From contig WJXW01000012.1 of NCBI GenBank assembly GCA_015832175.1, forward strand, positions 1,694,001-1,758,000: a stretch of 64,000 nucleotides of DNA, given 5' to 3'. Each line of letters begins with the position of its first letter. Position 1 is the stretch's first letter. The position numbers were made by a program, and so were the translations under genes. The notes under the pieces are model-generated. The model saw only the letters and a program-made list of their open reading frames with translations, did no database searches and was not told the origin of the DNA. Positions 11,126 to 23,001 of the stretch are shown one piece after another. Origin of the DNA: Paraphaeosphaeria minitans. Taxonomy: Eukaryota; Ascomycota; Dothideomycetes; Pleosporales; Didymosphaeriaceae.

Positions 11126-11656
11126 TCAGCCCCCTCGCTGTACAATCTCCTTGTAGTAATCCACAAACGTCCTCCTTCCTTCTCCAGTCTTCCCAGCAGA
11201 CGACCCACCACCCTGCTCAGCCTCCTCCTTGTCCTCATTCACAATCTTCACAGTCTTGCCAGAGATCCGCGGCGCGCGCTTCTTCTCACCCTCCCGCTTC
11301 TCCCTCAGCCGCAGCTTGATGCATAGCACATGCGTGTACTCCCCGGTCCAGTTGATGCGTGTCTTAGAACAGTAATTGGTGGTGATAAAGATGTGGCAAG
11401 CGCGCAGAGTGCCGGTGGGGTGGCGACACAGTGGGGTCCAGGAGCAGGGACGAGAGTGAGCATACAATTGTGTGGAGATTTTGGCGAGGGTGTTGTGGGC
11501 TTGTGGGCAAGGCGTGGTAGATGGTGTTCCAATACTATTCTGGGTTTTCATAAGGGTTTGGAAGAGGCGGAAGGCCGGAGCTTGATTATCTGATACCGCT
11601 TGGCGTATGCAAATAGGTGCTGGCTTTTGCTTGACCCCTGACGCCCTTGAGCCCAT
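11126..11656 (-). CDS. Small hypothetical protein with a Cys/His-containing middle
   Basis: An open frame of 176 aa; the true N-terminus may lie at M36 (MKTQNS) or in an upstream exon. The middle contains scattered Cys and His (PCPQAH, PCSWTPLCRHPTG, ACHIF, NYCSKT) and WTGEYTHVLCIKL. The tail is strongly charged (REKREGEKKRAPR, NEDKEEAEQ) and ends FVDYYKEIVQRGG. This composition is protein-like rather than random, but I do not recognise the family. It converges on the glycosyltransferase gene. The metal-binding idea rests only on the cysteine pattern. Confidence 0.45.
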   Translation of the reverse strand: MGSRASGVKQKPAPICIRQAVSDNQAPAFRLFQTLMKTQNSIGTPSTTPCPQAHNTLAKISTQLYAHSRPCSWTPLCRHPTGTLRACHIFITTNYCSKTRINWTGEYTHVLCIKLRLREKREGEKKRAPRISGKTVKIVNEDKEEAEQGGGSSAGKTGEGRRTFVDYYKEIVQRGG

Positions 11657-11779
11657 AACTTTTCATTTTCGGCAGACATTGCGCGATAGCTGTACCTGTT
11701 GTTAAGCCTTTACCATTGCTTCATAGCACCATCCGCATTCAAGATAGGCCGACTCAAAACTTTTAATGAATGTGTTCTT

Positions 11780-12356
11780 ACGCAGTAAATCAAATACTGC
11801 CACCCAAGCACTTGGCTCCCGCATTGCATCTCCATTACAGTGTGTAGGATGCATAGCTAAGAATGCGCAGCAGAAGTAATTGTTCCTGAAGTATCCAAGC
11901 CCTCTTTTTAATTGGCTCAAAGTTGTTCCCAGCTCGCCATGGAATCTCTAACAGAACACTACTAACTGAACCATAATGGTATGTTATAGGCACTTCCCAT
12001 ACCCTTGACATAGACCGATTTTGCAGAAATCCCGCGTTGGTGCCACTGGCGCTAGAAGCCACGATAGTTACGGCTGCATTGCGGTGTATCGTGTTCATGC
12101 GTGCGATCTCCTTGGTCTTTTCCTCTTCCGCGTCCTGAAAATAACCAAGCACATCGATCCATGGGTATGTGACGAAAATGGATCTCGCCACCACGATTGC
12201 GTCTCTGGTTGCTGGCAGAAGAACATAGTGTTCACGTCGTTGGTAAAACTTGACGTTTTGGTAGTAAGCTGAAAAGCTCCGCTGTCCCTCCAACAATAGG
12301 ATAAAGTTGCATACCGGCCGTTCCAGCCACCAGAGCATCGGGAGGACTTGGATCAA
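11780..12356 (-). pseudogene. HET (heterokaryon incompatibility) domain pseudogene
   Basis: The minus-strand frame still shows core HET motifs: LPATRDAIVVARSI, PWIDVLGYFQDAEEEKTKEIARM, HRNAAVTIVASSAS, GFLQNR, then RAWILQEQLL..RILSY. It then reads YTL-stop-WRC, where HET proteins have LQWRC, so a CAA codon has become TAA at 11835-11837 (a CpA-to-TpA, RIP-type change). The upstream LSYCWG block is corrupted to CNFILLLEG. No intact N-terminus is present and a second in-frame stop follows GGSI. HET domains trigger cell death in non-self recognition; this copy is dead. Confidence 0.8.
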
Positions 12357-12536
12357 TCACCGCATGATAACACGGAATGCAAAGCTAAACGACCTGGGTC
12401 TCTAGTACCTCGCCGTTCTAGCGTTAAACATTGCGATGCGGAGTAAGATAGATGAAGAACAAACGGCCCTAGGAAAATCCGTAGCAATAGGCCAAAAAAC
12501 TCCGTAGTAAATATAACAGGGCACATCGCTTCCGCC

Positions 12537-15393
12537 TCACATCAGCCCATAATCATTATCATCCAACGGCTCCGGTTCCACCATGCTCAGCTCTCCAAAC
12601 TCGCTCGCGACTTCGTCGTCACTGTACTCATCCTCATCCACCTCCGCAATAGCGACCGCATGCGTCTTCTTCTCGACGTTCGTAGAAAGAGGAGCGCTCC
12701 TCGTTGTTTGATCGGCGACAGGAGATGGTTCTTCACCTTTCGGGAACTTTAGCATCTCCTCCAGCGGCGGCGAGACTTTTTGAGTATCGAGGTCTCGCAT
12801 GTTAATCTGATGAGGCTCGGGGTCGTACTGAGACGATGAAGACCAAGTGGGCCGCGTGAGGTTGGTGCGCTGTGGTTCCGCGGCGGGTGTGGGCGTTGTA
12901 TTTGTGGGGAGTTGTTTGCGGGAGAGAGAGGAAGAGGGAAAGGTTGACTGGCGTGATGAGAGGGCAGCGGCTGGGCTTTCCATTTCGATTGAACCTAACA
13001 GTGGGTCCATGTTCTCTGTTACGGCAGGTTCCGCTACTTTTGCTACAGAGATCGAGGGGGCTGCCGTTGACGATGGGGCTGGCGCAGAAGCAGGTACAGG
13101 TGCGGATGCTGGCAAAGTCGGCTGCCGCCGCACGAAGGGCTGTTGGCCTGATCTCGACTGCATCGATATCATCTGTCTGCGAGGGCGTGGGCTTGGAAGC
13201 GGCGAAGTTGGGTCCACCGGTGCTGGACCTGATACGTTGATCAAGCTGTTGGAAGACTGCTGGGCCATGACCATCTCTGTCGCTCTTGAAGCAGATGGGT
13301 CTAACCGTTGACTGTCTTTCTTATGTTGCTGCACGTGCTTTCTAACCTGCTCCTTCTTCTTTTCCGCGACCTCCAAAGCACGTTCCTGCTCGGCTACTCG
13401 GTTGAAGTCGATGTCGCTAAAGCCAATCTTGACAAGAATGCTTCCAATAAGATACCGGTAACGGTCATGGCCACTGACTAGCTTACTCATGTCGGCATTC
13501 TCGATGCCAAATACATCTTTAACCTCTTGCAGACCAGCGACACCCAACTCGAGTTTGGTGGACCGATATAGGAAGCCCAAGACGTAATCCTCCGTGCTGT
13601 ACACATTGACCACGCGAGCAGCGACAACAGACCTTATTTTTCTCCAAGACTTGCTGTCCGAGGGCGCTGGTGTGCCCATTAAAACGGCGGCTTCGACAAG
13701 GCCGAATGCGTTTTGTTCTGCCAGTTCAACCAGACAAGAGTATATGACGCGCGCTCCGATCGAGTATCCTATGAGAGTAACAGGTCGTTTGCCTTGCACG
13801 CCATCTATGAGGGCATGTGCCAAAACCTTCCCAGCTTTGTCTGCCCTCGCGAGAGCAACACTGAATGGGTTGTCGAGGACACTGGCAACCTTGACAAGAC
13901 CTAGCGGCCAGAGTCCAGCATAAAGAGCCCCGAGAAGAGTGCGGCTAACAATGGTGTAGGTGACGCCATCCCAAGCATAGCTGAACAGCACGTCGTTGAG
14001 CGAGTTGCCCATGCGAAGCATAGCATCGAGCTCAAAACGCAGCGCGAAAGGCTCGGTACCTGCCGTGTCGACAATCTCCCATGGCTTGTTCACATCAGAA
14101 GGTGACGTGAGCCAACCACTTATCCCAACCGCTACCCGAAGATGATGTTGCTCGCGCTTTGTGGGATCACGGGCATCCAGCTCTGCTGCCCATTCGTGGT
14201 CACGCTGGGCGGCCGGACGTTCGGGATCTAGGTCTCGTAAGCATTTAGCTGCTGGCCGTAATCGATGGACACGTACCTTGCACAGGAATAAACTCAAAGT
14301 CCTGGACCTCTCTCGCGTATTGCTCCATGATCCTTCCAGTCATCTTCGCACCATACGCCCCAAATAGAGAGCCAACGAGAACAGAACTCCCTGCCAGTGC
14401 ACCCAGATAGGTTGAAACGACCCCCAGACCTAAACCACCCATGACCGTACCGAGGCCAGCAGCAAGCAAAGGCGCGGCAAGCCCGCCAGTGACACCGATA
14501 AGGACAGCTCCTCCCACCGCGGCAAGTCCTACCTTCCACCTTCGTGCTGTCGCATCGTTCGAGGCTTGCTTCTTCGCTGACTCTTCCGCATCCATCTGAG
14601 ATGCAGCAGTGGCGAGAAGGCCTTGGGCGATGGTTTTCTCGTGCTCCGCCAGAAGACTTGACTCCAACTCCAGGCTGCTCGCTAAGTGAAGAAGTAGGAG
14701 CCGCGAGTGAGCCGAATAATGCTCCAAACTCAAGATGAGCAAGAGGAGGCAATGCAGAATGAGCACCCTTTTCTCCTGCTCGAAATTAAGTATCTGCGTT
14801 TCAATGACCTCGTAGTGGCCGTGCTTCCTCTGCTTCCCGGCATAACGGAGACTAAATGGATCGCCTTCAAAATCGAGGAGGAAGGAATTGCCCTGTTTTT
14901 GCTTCTCGCCCTCTGCCATCATTTGTTTCCTCCTCGTCTTCGCCTGACGGACAACATCCCCTCGAACGCAGAGCACGTCGCAAATGCGATGCATGACGCC
15001 AGCCCTCCACTTGTCGAAGAATGTCAGGGCAGCCCTTCGCAAGCCTATCATCTGTGTCGAATCCACTTCCCGCTGTCGTGCCCTTCTCCGTCCTTCTGCC
15101 TCCAGTGCGGCTTCATTCGGCTTATCGAAGCTGATAAGATCTTGTGCCGCCGTCTGCGGTGGTGGAGACGTAGGAGGTGGCGTCGCGGTGGAGGATTCGG
15201 TCTCGTGGGTCTTGTCGGCATCGAAAGTTGCAACCAAGTCGCTTCGCATCGTATCGGTGCATAGTAGCACCAGCAATGCGAGCTCTACGCGGAGGGCGGG
15301 CGTCTCGAGGACCGACGTGAGGGAGGCTCCCTCATCCTGTTTGGCGGCGCTCTGTCCTGCGCCGGTAATGACCTTGCCAACTTTGAAGAGCAT
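12537..15393 (-). CDS. DUF726 family alpha/beta hydrolase, TMCO4-like membrane protein
   Basis: Predicted 935 aa in two exons: 15393-14277 and 14227-12537. The 49-nt intron (GTACGT...CTAG) joins FEFIPVQ to DPERP. After a helical N-terminal half comes a glycine-rich double membrane segment (VGLAAVGGAVLIGVTGG..GLGTVMGGLGLGVVS). Next is a serine-hydrolase core with the nucleophile elbow GYSIGARV, and LMGTPAPSD. The C-terminal ~350 residues are disordered and rich in P, S and T, and the protein ends in an acidic stretch. DUF726 proteins are the family of human TMCO4 and yeast YFL034W (Mil1), putative lipases. The exact reaction is not established. It is a conserved housekeeping-type gene. Confidence 0.88.
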
Positions 15394-15986
15394 TGCTGCC
15401 TGTATAGATGCCTAGAAACATTACTGCAACGACGGCATAGCTGCTTATAGAGGAGGTGTTGGTGAGCGTGGAGCCGCTGTTTGGGGCTTAGACCAGGCCC
15501 GGCCAGCAGGATTCGGCCCCCATATCAGCGCCTGAATCACCTCTCGATCTTGGCGCTTGAGGCACCGAGTCGGATTGCGGAAGACACTCGCAGAGACGTG
15601 AAGGAGCATTGCGTCTTGAAGGATGTGTGCAGCGGTTTGAGATGATGGAATATACCCCATAGAATGGAAGGAGCGCGGGACCCTGACGCGCCAAGAGTAG
15701 GTAGCGTTGGCGCGTGATCACGTTACCAGCCAGCTCTCGTTCCCAACTCATATACCTAACGGTGTCATCCCACTTCGACTCAAAGCATCCCTTCCATCCA
15801 TGCATTCACCCATCCGAACCGGTACGGACGTCCTGCATAGCCTTGGGTATCATGCATCCTTCCGCACGCACAACTACACCAATCGGCTCAATCTTGGAAT
15901 GTCATCGACATGTCTCTTCCTAGCAAAACAGTGCATAATCGAGTGGTTTCAATCTTCGAAAATCAAAATCACATGATAAATTTGCA
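15394..15986. other. Intergenic region between DUF726 gene and SDR gene
   Basis: 593 bp holding the DUF726 promoter and the SDR 3' flank. Short frames here show no family resemblance. Confidence 0.5.
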
Positions 15987-17074
15987 TCAACTCGCAATTC
16001 GTCCACAAGTCATACCCCCCGCAATCGGAATATCAACTCCAGTCGTATACGCCGCAGCATCGCTAAGTAAATAGTTCACCGCCCCCACAATATCACTCGT
16101 CTCCCCGATCCTTCCCAGCGGCGGCGCATTCCCCATCACCTTGGAAAGCTCCGGTTGCTGTCTCGCACATAAATGCGTCATCTCCGTCCGAATGAACCCT
16201 GGTGATATCGAGTTCCCACGAATGTTCCACGGCGCGAGCTCCGCCGCCATCTGGGTCATCATGATCCTGACTGCACCTTTGGTGGGGCCGTACATGCTGA
16301 GGTGTTGCAGCGGGACCGCGTGATGGGAGGCCATCGATGCGATGAGGACAATGCTGGCGCCGGTACTTTGGGCGCGCATGGCTCGGGCGGCGAGCTGGGT
16401 TGAGAAGTAGGCCCCGCGGACCTAAGATTATTAGCTGGGATCGAAATGGAGGCACTCACTTACATTGACTTTTAGCAAATCTTCACATTCATCCCAGGTG
16501 TGGTCGAAAGAAGGCTTGTCGAGCACAATACCAGCGGCGGGAACGCTACCTGGAGGTTAACGAAGCCAAAATCAACTGGTAATATTACGTACCAGCCATC
16601 AACGCGACCGAACTCATCTCCAATTTTGCCAAAGGTTTGCTCAAGCTCGTCCATCTTGGTTACATCGACCCTGAGTGGACCCTCGTTACTAGGCTTTTGG
16701 GATCATTGGGTTCAAATGTCCTACCTATAATATTTGCCTTTCACACCTAATTCCGAAATCCTCTTATGAGGCTTGTCCAACACATCCAGAACAGCGATAT
16801 TACTTCCTGCCTCTGCAGCCGCTTCCGCAATCGCTAGGCCAATACCTCGACCGCCGCCTGTAATGACAGTCGTTCTCCCTTCGAGACTCATGCGCTCAAC
16901 CAATGGCCTCTTATCTCCCGTCTCTGTTTCGAAGCTCTTTGTAGGGGGCTGTGAAGGTGAAATTTTTTCATGTTTGGCATAAGAAGCTGAGAATGCTCGA
17001 CTGACTATCTCGTGTGGTTTGGTAAACCGCGTACGCAGCGCGGCTAACTTTGTTGTGCTTGATCTCATCAACAT
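15987..17074 (-). CDS. Short-chain dehydrogenase/reductase with mitochondrial-type presequence
   Basis: Predicted 314 aa in four exons: 17074-16725, 16670-16593, 16545-16464, 16421-15987. Introns are 54, 47 and 42 nt. The classical SDR pattern is complete: TGGGRGIG cofactor loop, LDV after beta-2 favouring NAD(H), DGCVPAAGI, catalytic Ser in LIASMASH, YGPTK as the YxxxK pair, and SPGFIRTEM. The first ~40 residues are rich in R, S and A (TKLAALRTRF..RAFSASYA), resembling a mitochondrial targeting sequence. The closest functional guess is a polyol or sorbose-type reductase, but the substrate cannot be read from sequence. It diverges from the broken monooxygenase gene 307 bp away. Confidence 0.85.
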
Positions 17075-17381
17075 AGTGTCAAAAAACGGAAGTATAGAGC
17101 TCAGTTTGGCTGCAGGTCCACGATGATCGACATGTAAATGTTCTTATACGACACGAGACCTGAGGTTGCGGGGAAGATCTAATGAACGTTGGCGATATCT
17201 ATGCTTCCACGCACTTTCGGAAAGAACACCATTTTATCATGACAAAGCATCACCTATCGAATAACCCTCGGCTATACGATAACGGCTTTCTTGAAATTAT
17301 CCATAACTGGCGCTTCTTGCTTGAAACGGGGCAGTTACCTACCGACGAAGTACCTTCCGTATCTAACATTAGCTGTTCATC
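17075..17381. promoter_or_regulatory. Divergent promoter of SDR and monooxygenase pseudogene
   Basis: 307 bp separate the two oppositely oriented start codons. No specific site was identified. The arrangement suggests the pair was once co-expressed. Confidence 0.4.
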
Positions 17382-19001
17382 ATGTCCGCTCCGGACGTCA
17401 TCATCATCGGTGCTGGGCCTGCGGGCATCTCCATGGCCTAAATATTGAAGCACGAGCTTGGCTTCGACGATTTTACCGTATGTACTTACCATCTTTAACA
17501 CCAACTGCGTAGCTCCCGATACGCTTTACCCCTATTTCCATAAAAGCTGACCGACGTGCAGATATACGAAAGGCTCGATGGGGTTGGTGGAACATGGCAG
17601 ACAAACACGTACCCCGGCGTCGGATGCGACGTTCCCACCATCCTCTATTCTTTCCACTTCAACCTCAACCCCAACTAGTCCAAGGAGCTATGTGACGGCC
17701 CTGAAATCCTGGACTACATGAACGCCACAGTCGACAAGTTCGATCTGCGAAAGCACATGCAATTTAGTATTGAGTGTTTCGGCGCTACGTGGAATACTAA
17801 AAGCAATAAATGGGAAGTCAGGTTCCAGGATTCGAAAACAAAGTAGAATTCATTAGAAACGGCACGATGTTTATCAGTGCTGTGGGGGGCATTAGCCGGC
17901 CGCGAGATACGCGCTTCGAAGGTATGGACAAGTTCAAAGGAGCGATGTTCCATACTGCGAGATGGGATCATTCTATGAATACAAGGGAAAGAAGATGGCT
18001 GTCATCGGCAATGGATGTTCTGCGGCGCAGGTCGTGCCTACAGTCAAAAAAGAAGCTGCTTCCGTCACGCAATATGCCAGATCGGCGCAGTGGTATCATG
18101 AACGGCCCAACAGTTACTTTACGCGCCTCGAGAAGATGGCGTTCAAATATCTTCCGTTGTGGGAGCGATGGAAGCGGCTGCAGTTGTTTCTGGAAAACGA
18201 CGAGCTGGTTACGACTTACATGCCCGGAGTGGGAGCGGCTAGAAAACGAGAGAGGGTGGAGACTCATGCAAAAGAATACATCTTCTCGCGAACGCCGGAG
18301 AAGTACCACAACTTCATTGTTCTGACTTCCCGCTCGGTATTACCACCTCTTGTACTCTATCACGCGCATGACTCACGAGAAACAGGCTGTAAGCGTCGAA
18401 TCTTCGACCCCAGCTACCTCGACGCCCTGAATGCACCCAACGTAGAAGTAATCCCAGAGGGCATCCGCGAAATCACCGAAACAGGCATCATCAGCAGCAG
18501 TGGCAGACAAGAAGACATCGACGTGATCGTCGTCGCAACCGGCTTCCAGGTCCAACAATTCCTCACACCTATGGAAATCATCGGCAAAGAAGGCAAATCG
18601 CTGAACCAACAGTGGAAAGAACATCGCGGAGCACAAGCCTACATGGGCTCTTACGTGCACAATTTCCCCAATCTCGCGATCCTGTAAGTCATAATCCCAC
18701 CCCTTCTTCCGGCCACACTGACGTACCGCCCAGTTTCGGCCCAAACACCTTCCCCGCCCACAACTCCGCCCTCTTCGCCATTGAAGTTCAAATCTCCTAC
18801 GTGGCCCGCACAATGCTCGCGCCCCTCATCGACCGCCGCTTCTCCACCTTCGAAGTCAGTCTCACAGCCGAAAACCAATGGGTCAACTCTATCCACCAGC
18901 AACTTTCGGGCTCGGTCTTCGACGCCGGCTGCTCGAATTGGTATATCAATGAGTACGGGCGGAACGCGGCGAGCTGGCCGGGGTACGCGAGTATGTTCTG
19001 A
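17382..19001 (+). pseudogene. Flavin-binding (Baeyer-Villiger type) monooxygenase pseudogene
   Basis: Starts MSAPDVIIIGAGPAGISMA, the FAD Rossmann motif, then meets TAA at 17439. After an 84-nt intron (17478-17561) it reads IYERLDGVGGTWQTNTYPGVGCDVP, the FAD/BVMO signature region. A TAG at 17676 replaces an expected Trp (NPN-stop-SK). Frame changes near 17838 and near 17972 interrupt FQDSKT../VEFIRNGTMFISAVGG and ARWDHS/YEYKGKKMAVIGNGCSAAQ. The rest is open: the second dinucleotide motif GNGCSAAQ, VIVVATGFQVQQ, and after a clean intron (18684-18733) LFGPNTFPAHNSALF to a natural stop at 18999-19001. So the gene was complete and was inactivated by two stops and two indels. Confidence 0.85.
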
Positions 19002-19920
19002 AGGGAGACGTGGGTGCCGAAGTTTGGAGTGTTTGCGAAGAGCGGTGGCGACGGGCTATGGTTTGCTAGGATGATGTGGAGGTGGTTGAGGACGATGCGT
19101 TGGTCGGGGAGGGGGCTGGTGGTGCTGTGTTTGCTTGTTGTACTGGAGAAGAGAGGCGTAAATGTGAGACTGCTGGTTCGGCGACACAAAGAAAGGGCTA
19201 TTGTGCAAATCAAGGGAGTGAAGCTACGATAGAAGGAAACATGCAGATGGCGAGCGGCGATGGCTCGTGAACATGCCGGTATATGTGTGGTACACGATTC
19301 GATAGTGAGCGAGAAGGTGTGTCAGAGGAAGAATCGGAAGGCGACTCGGACTGCTCCTTGGAAGGTGGAGTGGTAGTTCGAGGCTGAGCTTGTGACCACG
19401 GGGGCACTACGCGATCCTAGGGTGAGATGTTCAACATTCCAAATCCTGAATTAGAACAGGACGAATAAGCCCACAAAAATTAGACGTAAGGCGAATTCCA
19501 CGCGCAGGAACCATTGGGATTGTGTTAACACAGTGTTCGGTAAGGACTACCCCGAACGCCGCGGGTAAGATCGCGGGGGCCCGCCACTCGCTTCCTCAAT
19601 TCGAGATACATCCCCAGCATCTTCACGAATCCTTCTCTACCGCTAAGACGGTCACACCTTGTTCCCTTCAACCGTAGGGCATTTTCGATCCAAAGCGTCC
19701 GGCGATGTGGGAAACGTAATGTACCTAGGTTTCATCCCCCTTATGATGAGTTACAATTTCTCTGCCTCAAACCTAGTCGCGAAGCTTGCCGTCCGTACAT
19801 GGAAGATGCTCCGGGATTTGAGGTTCAAGCTGGTATTCACCGCTATAAATGTCGGTGTTGATACGATAATCCTCTTTTCCGTAGCCGTACGATCGCATCT
19901 TTACTTGACACTCCGGCACC
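19002..19920. other. Intergenic region upstream of the CE12 esterase gene
   Basis: 919 bp without a recognisable gene. The last ~150 bp are the presumed esterase promoter. Confidence 0.5.
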
Positions 19921-20756
19921 ATGGCTCTTCGTGCTATTCTGAGCACTCTCTTGCTCGCTCATCTTAGCATCACCTCATCAACTTCCAAAGACGAGCTTTC
20001 CGAACACGAGCATGACAAGCCAGCAGCGTTCTTCCTCGCTGGCGACTCCACCACCGCCATCCAGTCCAAAGGCGGCGGTGGATGGGGCGACGGCTTCCTA
20101 GCCACACTGGAATCTCCAGCCTACGGCGTAAACAAAGGCCATAACGGTGCCACAACCGTATCATTCGTCAAAGGTGGCGATTGGGCTACGGTCCTCGACC
20201 TCGTCAAGAATGCTACAGATACCTACTACGTGTTCGTCACGATACAATTCGGCCACAACGACCAAGTGAGGAGCCCCCTTCCCTCCAGAGTAGAGGTTGC
20301 GAAGCTAACGCACATGTGTGGGTGTAGAAACCAGCGAACAACGTCTCCATCGCGCAGTTCAAGACCAACCTCGCCTCCCTAGCCTCAGACGTCCAGGAAC
20401 TCGGCGCAACACCCCTCCTCTTTACCTCGCTCTCCCGCCGCAACTTCAACGGTACGCAGTTCATCCAGGACCTAGGCGACGTGGCGGATGCTACCCGCGA
20501 GGTCGCTGCCGGATCGCACGTCGCACTCATCGACCTCAACGCCGCGGCGCGCAAGTACGTGCAAGCCATCGGCTCCGCTAATGCAGACAAGTACAACCTT
20601 GTCGCGGGAGACCGGACGTATCTCAATGCGCACGGAAGTGAAGTGTTTGGGCGGATAGTAGCAGATTTACTTCTCAAAAGCGATAAAACATTGGGCACGT
20701 GGATAGGAAGAAACGCCACGCTGAGCCACGTAGTTGCAGAGGGTGTTTACGCGTAG
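19921..20756 (+). CDS. Secreted SGNH esterase, rhamnogalacturonan acetylesterase-like (CE12)
   Basis: Predicted 257 aa in two exons (19921-20265, 20328-20756; 62-nt intron). A signal peptide (MALRAILSTLLLAHLSITSS) is followed by the SGNH blocks. Block I is FLAGDSTT with the nucleophile Ser. Block II glycine is in NKGHNGATT. Block III is QFGHNDQ with the oxyanion Asn, split from KPANN by the intron. The C-terminal D..H pair is in AGDRTYLNAHGSEVFG. This is the layout of CE12 enzymes, which remove acetyl groups from pectin rhamnogalacturonan. Length and the single domain agree. A role in plant cell-wall attack is inferred from family. Other acetylated polysaccharides are possible substrates. Confidence 0.87.
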
Positions 20757-21118
20757 CAGTCCATCTAAGTAGACAAATGCAATAAGCTCGTTGGCGGAGT
20801 CGAGTTTTGCAGGCCGTGTAGTTCGTGTGCGGAGATGATGTGTCGCGGTTTCAGCCCCCTCCAACGCTGTGAGTAGGTATATGGCGGAGCCAATCAGCGG
20901 GGGAAGCGAGGGCGCACTGCCATAATTCCCCTAAAATAGTATAGATATCCAATACAGGGGGACAAAGGATGGATCGAGTCAAGGCGTAGCGTGGGTACGT
21001 AAGTCAATTTTGTAGAGCAACGTCGCGTCGGGCAGACAATTCGTTGGTAATTACATCGTTAGTATAAGAGCAGATTGGGTGTCGTGAGATGGAGGCCTGC
21101 ATCTGATCTCACAACACA
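20757..21118. other. Intergenic region between CE12 and S33 genes
   Basis: 362 bp containing the presumed promoter of the peptidase gene. I see no gene here. Confidence 0.5.
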
Positions 21119-22803
21119 ATGGCTCGCGCAGTACTTTTAAGCAGCGCCATATTCGCCGTAGCACGCGCCAATCCCATTGCCCGTCATGTTGCGAACCAAA
21201 CCATGGTCTACTCTTTCGACGATGCGAGTTCCCTCCCCAGACACTTGATCAGACCCCACTAACAATCACAGGTTACACTCTGCACCGACCTCAAATGGAC
21301 ACCGTGCTATGACAACTTCACCTGCGCACGCCTCATCGTGCCCCTAGACTACGCCAATCCCCATGTCGGCAACACAACAATCGCCTACATCAAGCTTCCT
21401 TCGGCCACGCAGCCCGCCGAAGACATCCTCTACAACCCCGGCGGACCCGGTAATTCCGGAGTAGACGCCGTCCTGCACGGCAGTGCCCAGCTGCTCAACA
21501 CACTGGGCACGACGTACAACCTCATCGGCTTCGACCCCCGCGGCGTAAACAACAGTGGGCCGAGCCTGAGCTGTTTCCCAGGCGACCCCGCATCGGAGGC
21601 GCTCTTCAAGAGCCAATTCCACAGGCCAATCAACAGCAAGTCGCCGGAGTCTTTGGCGCGGCAGTTTGAGATTGCTGGGGCCTGGGGCAATTGGTGCTCC
21701 AGCGTGCATGGCAATGACTCGGCAAGATATGCTGGCACCGTAGCCACGGCGCGGGACATGCTGAACTATGCAGAGAAGAAAGCTGTTGCCGAGGGACGGA
21801 AAGCTGAGGAGGCGAAACTGTGGTACTGGGGCGTCAGCTACGGCACTGTCCTGGGATCGACGTACGCGACGTTGTTCCCGGATCGCATTGGAAGACTGAT
21901 CTTGGATGGCGTGGTCGATGTTGAAACGTACTACAAGAACAACGTCTCCGGCCTGAGTCAATCGGACGAAGCGGTGTCGAGCTTCGCGAAGGCATGTCAT
22001 ACTGTGGGAAGACACAAGTGTGCTTTCTACTCTTCGGCTGCGGAAGATATCACGAAGCGCATGCGGAACGTGATCAAGGACGTAAGGAAGGATCCCATCC
22101 CTGTGGTCGACTCGACGATGAGCCCTGTGCTGGTCACCTACGAAGACCTCGTCTTCACGCTATTCGCTTTGCTTTACAATCCGGTCCAAGGATTCCCACT
22201 CCTGGCGCAGATCTTTGCGGAGTTGGAACAGCGAAACGGGTCATCACTCGCGCTGACAGTCCAAGCTGTATCTCCAACCGGCGTAGATTACGGCGGCTTG
22301 ATCTCATGTATGGACAGCATCAAAGTACCTGGAGTGTACAACATCTCAACCACAGCGATGTGGGAGCAGCATGTCAAGGACGAAGACAGCCAGTCGCAAT
22401 GGGTCGGTGATTCCTGGGCCACCGTCTCATTGCTGTGCAGGAAAATGGACATCGTTCCACCGGAAAGCCAGCGATTCAATGGGTTGCCTGGCGCAAAGGA
22501 GACGAGTTTCCCACTTCTGTTTATCGGGAACACCATTGATCCAATTACGCCAATCGCGGGGTAAGCTAGTACTTGCAGCCTACTACTTGGGGAATTGTGT
22601 ACTGATACTTCGATAGAGCACGGGAAATGTCTGACCTGTTCCCAGGATCCGTCTTGCTAACGCAGGATTCGATTGGCCATACATCCCTCGCTGCAAGTTC
22701 GGCCTGTACATCGCATAATGTGCAGCAGTATTTGGGTGGCGTATTGCCCGCTGCAAATACGATCTGCGATACTGAGAGCGTTCCTTTCGTTACGGATGTT
22801 TGA
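21119..22803 (+). CDS. Secreted S33-family tripeptidyl aminopeptidase-like hydrolase
   Basis: Predicted 526 aa in three exons: 21119-21223, 21272-22560, 22617-22803. A signal peptide (MARAVLLSSAIFAVARANP) is followed by an alpha/beta hydrolase: NPGGPGNSGVD oxyanion region, IGFDPRGVNNSGPS, nucleophile WGVSYGTVLGSTYA, and DRIGRLILDGVVD. The TAP-type C-terminal domain carries the acid in FIGNTIDPITP and the His in QDSIGHTSLA. Fungal S33 enzymes of this type release N-terminal tripeptides or amino acids from peptides outside the cell. Intron 1 needs a GC-AG splice pair (GCGAGT...CAG, 48 nt) to keep frame. Intron 2 (56 nt) is canonical. Confidence 0.85.
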
Positions 22804-23001
22804 GTCGGAGGAAGCGGTGCTGAGCGTTGATGGATATTTTGTCGACGATTTGTGAAAGGTCGGGAAAGCCATGATGAGTTTTGCATCAACAATGTTTAAA
22901 TACACATTGGCTATTAGCAGTTTCCAGAAGTGTTCTGTAGAATAAAGGGCGGTATAGGATCAGGTCGCGTCGTAAGTTAGTCGATATGGGAGTACGTCGT
23001 G

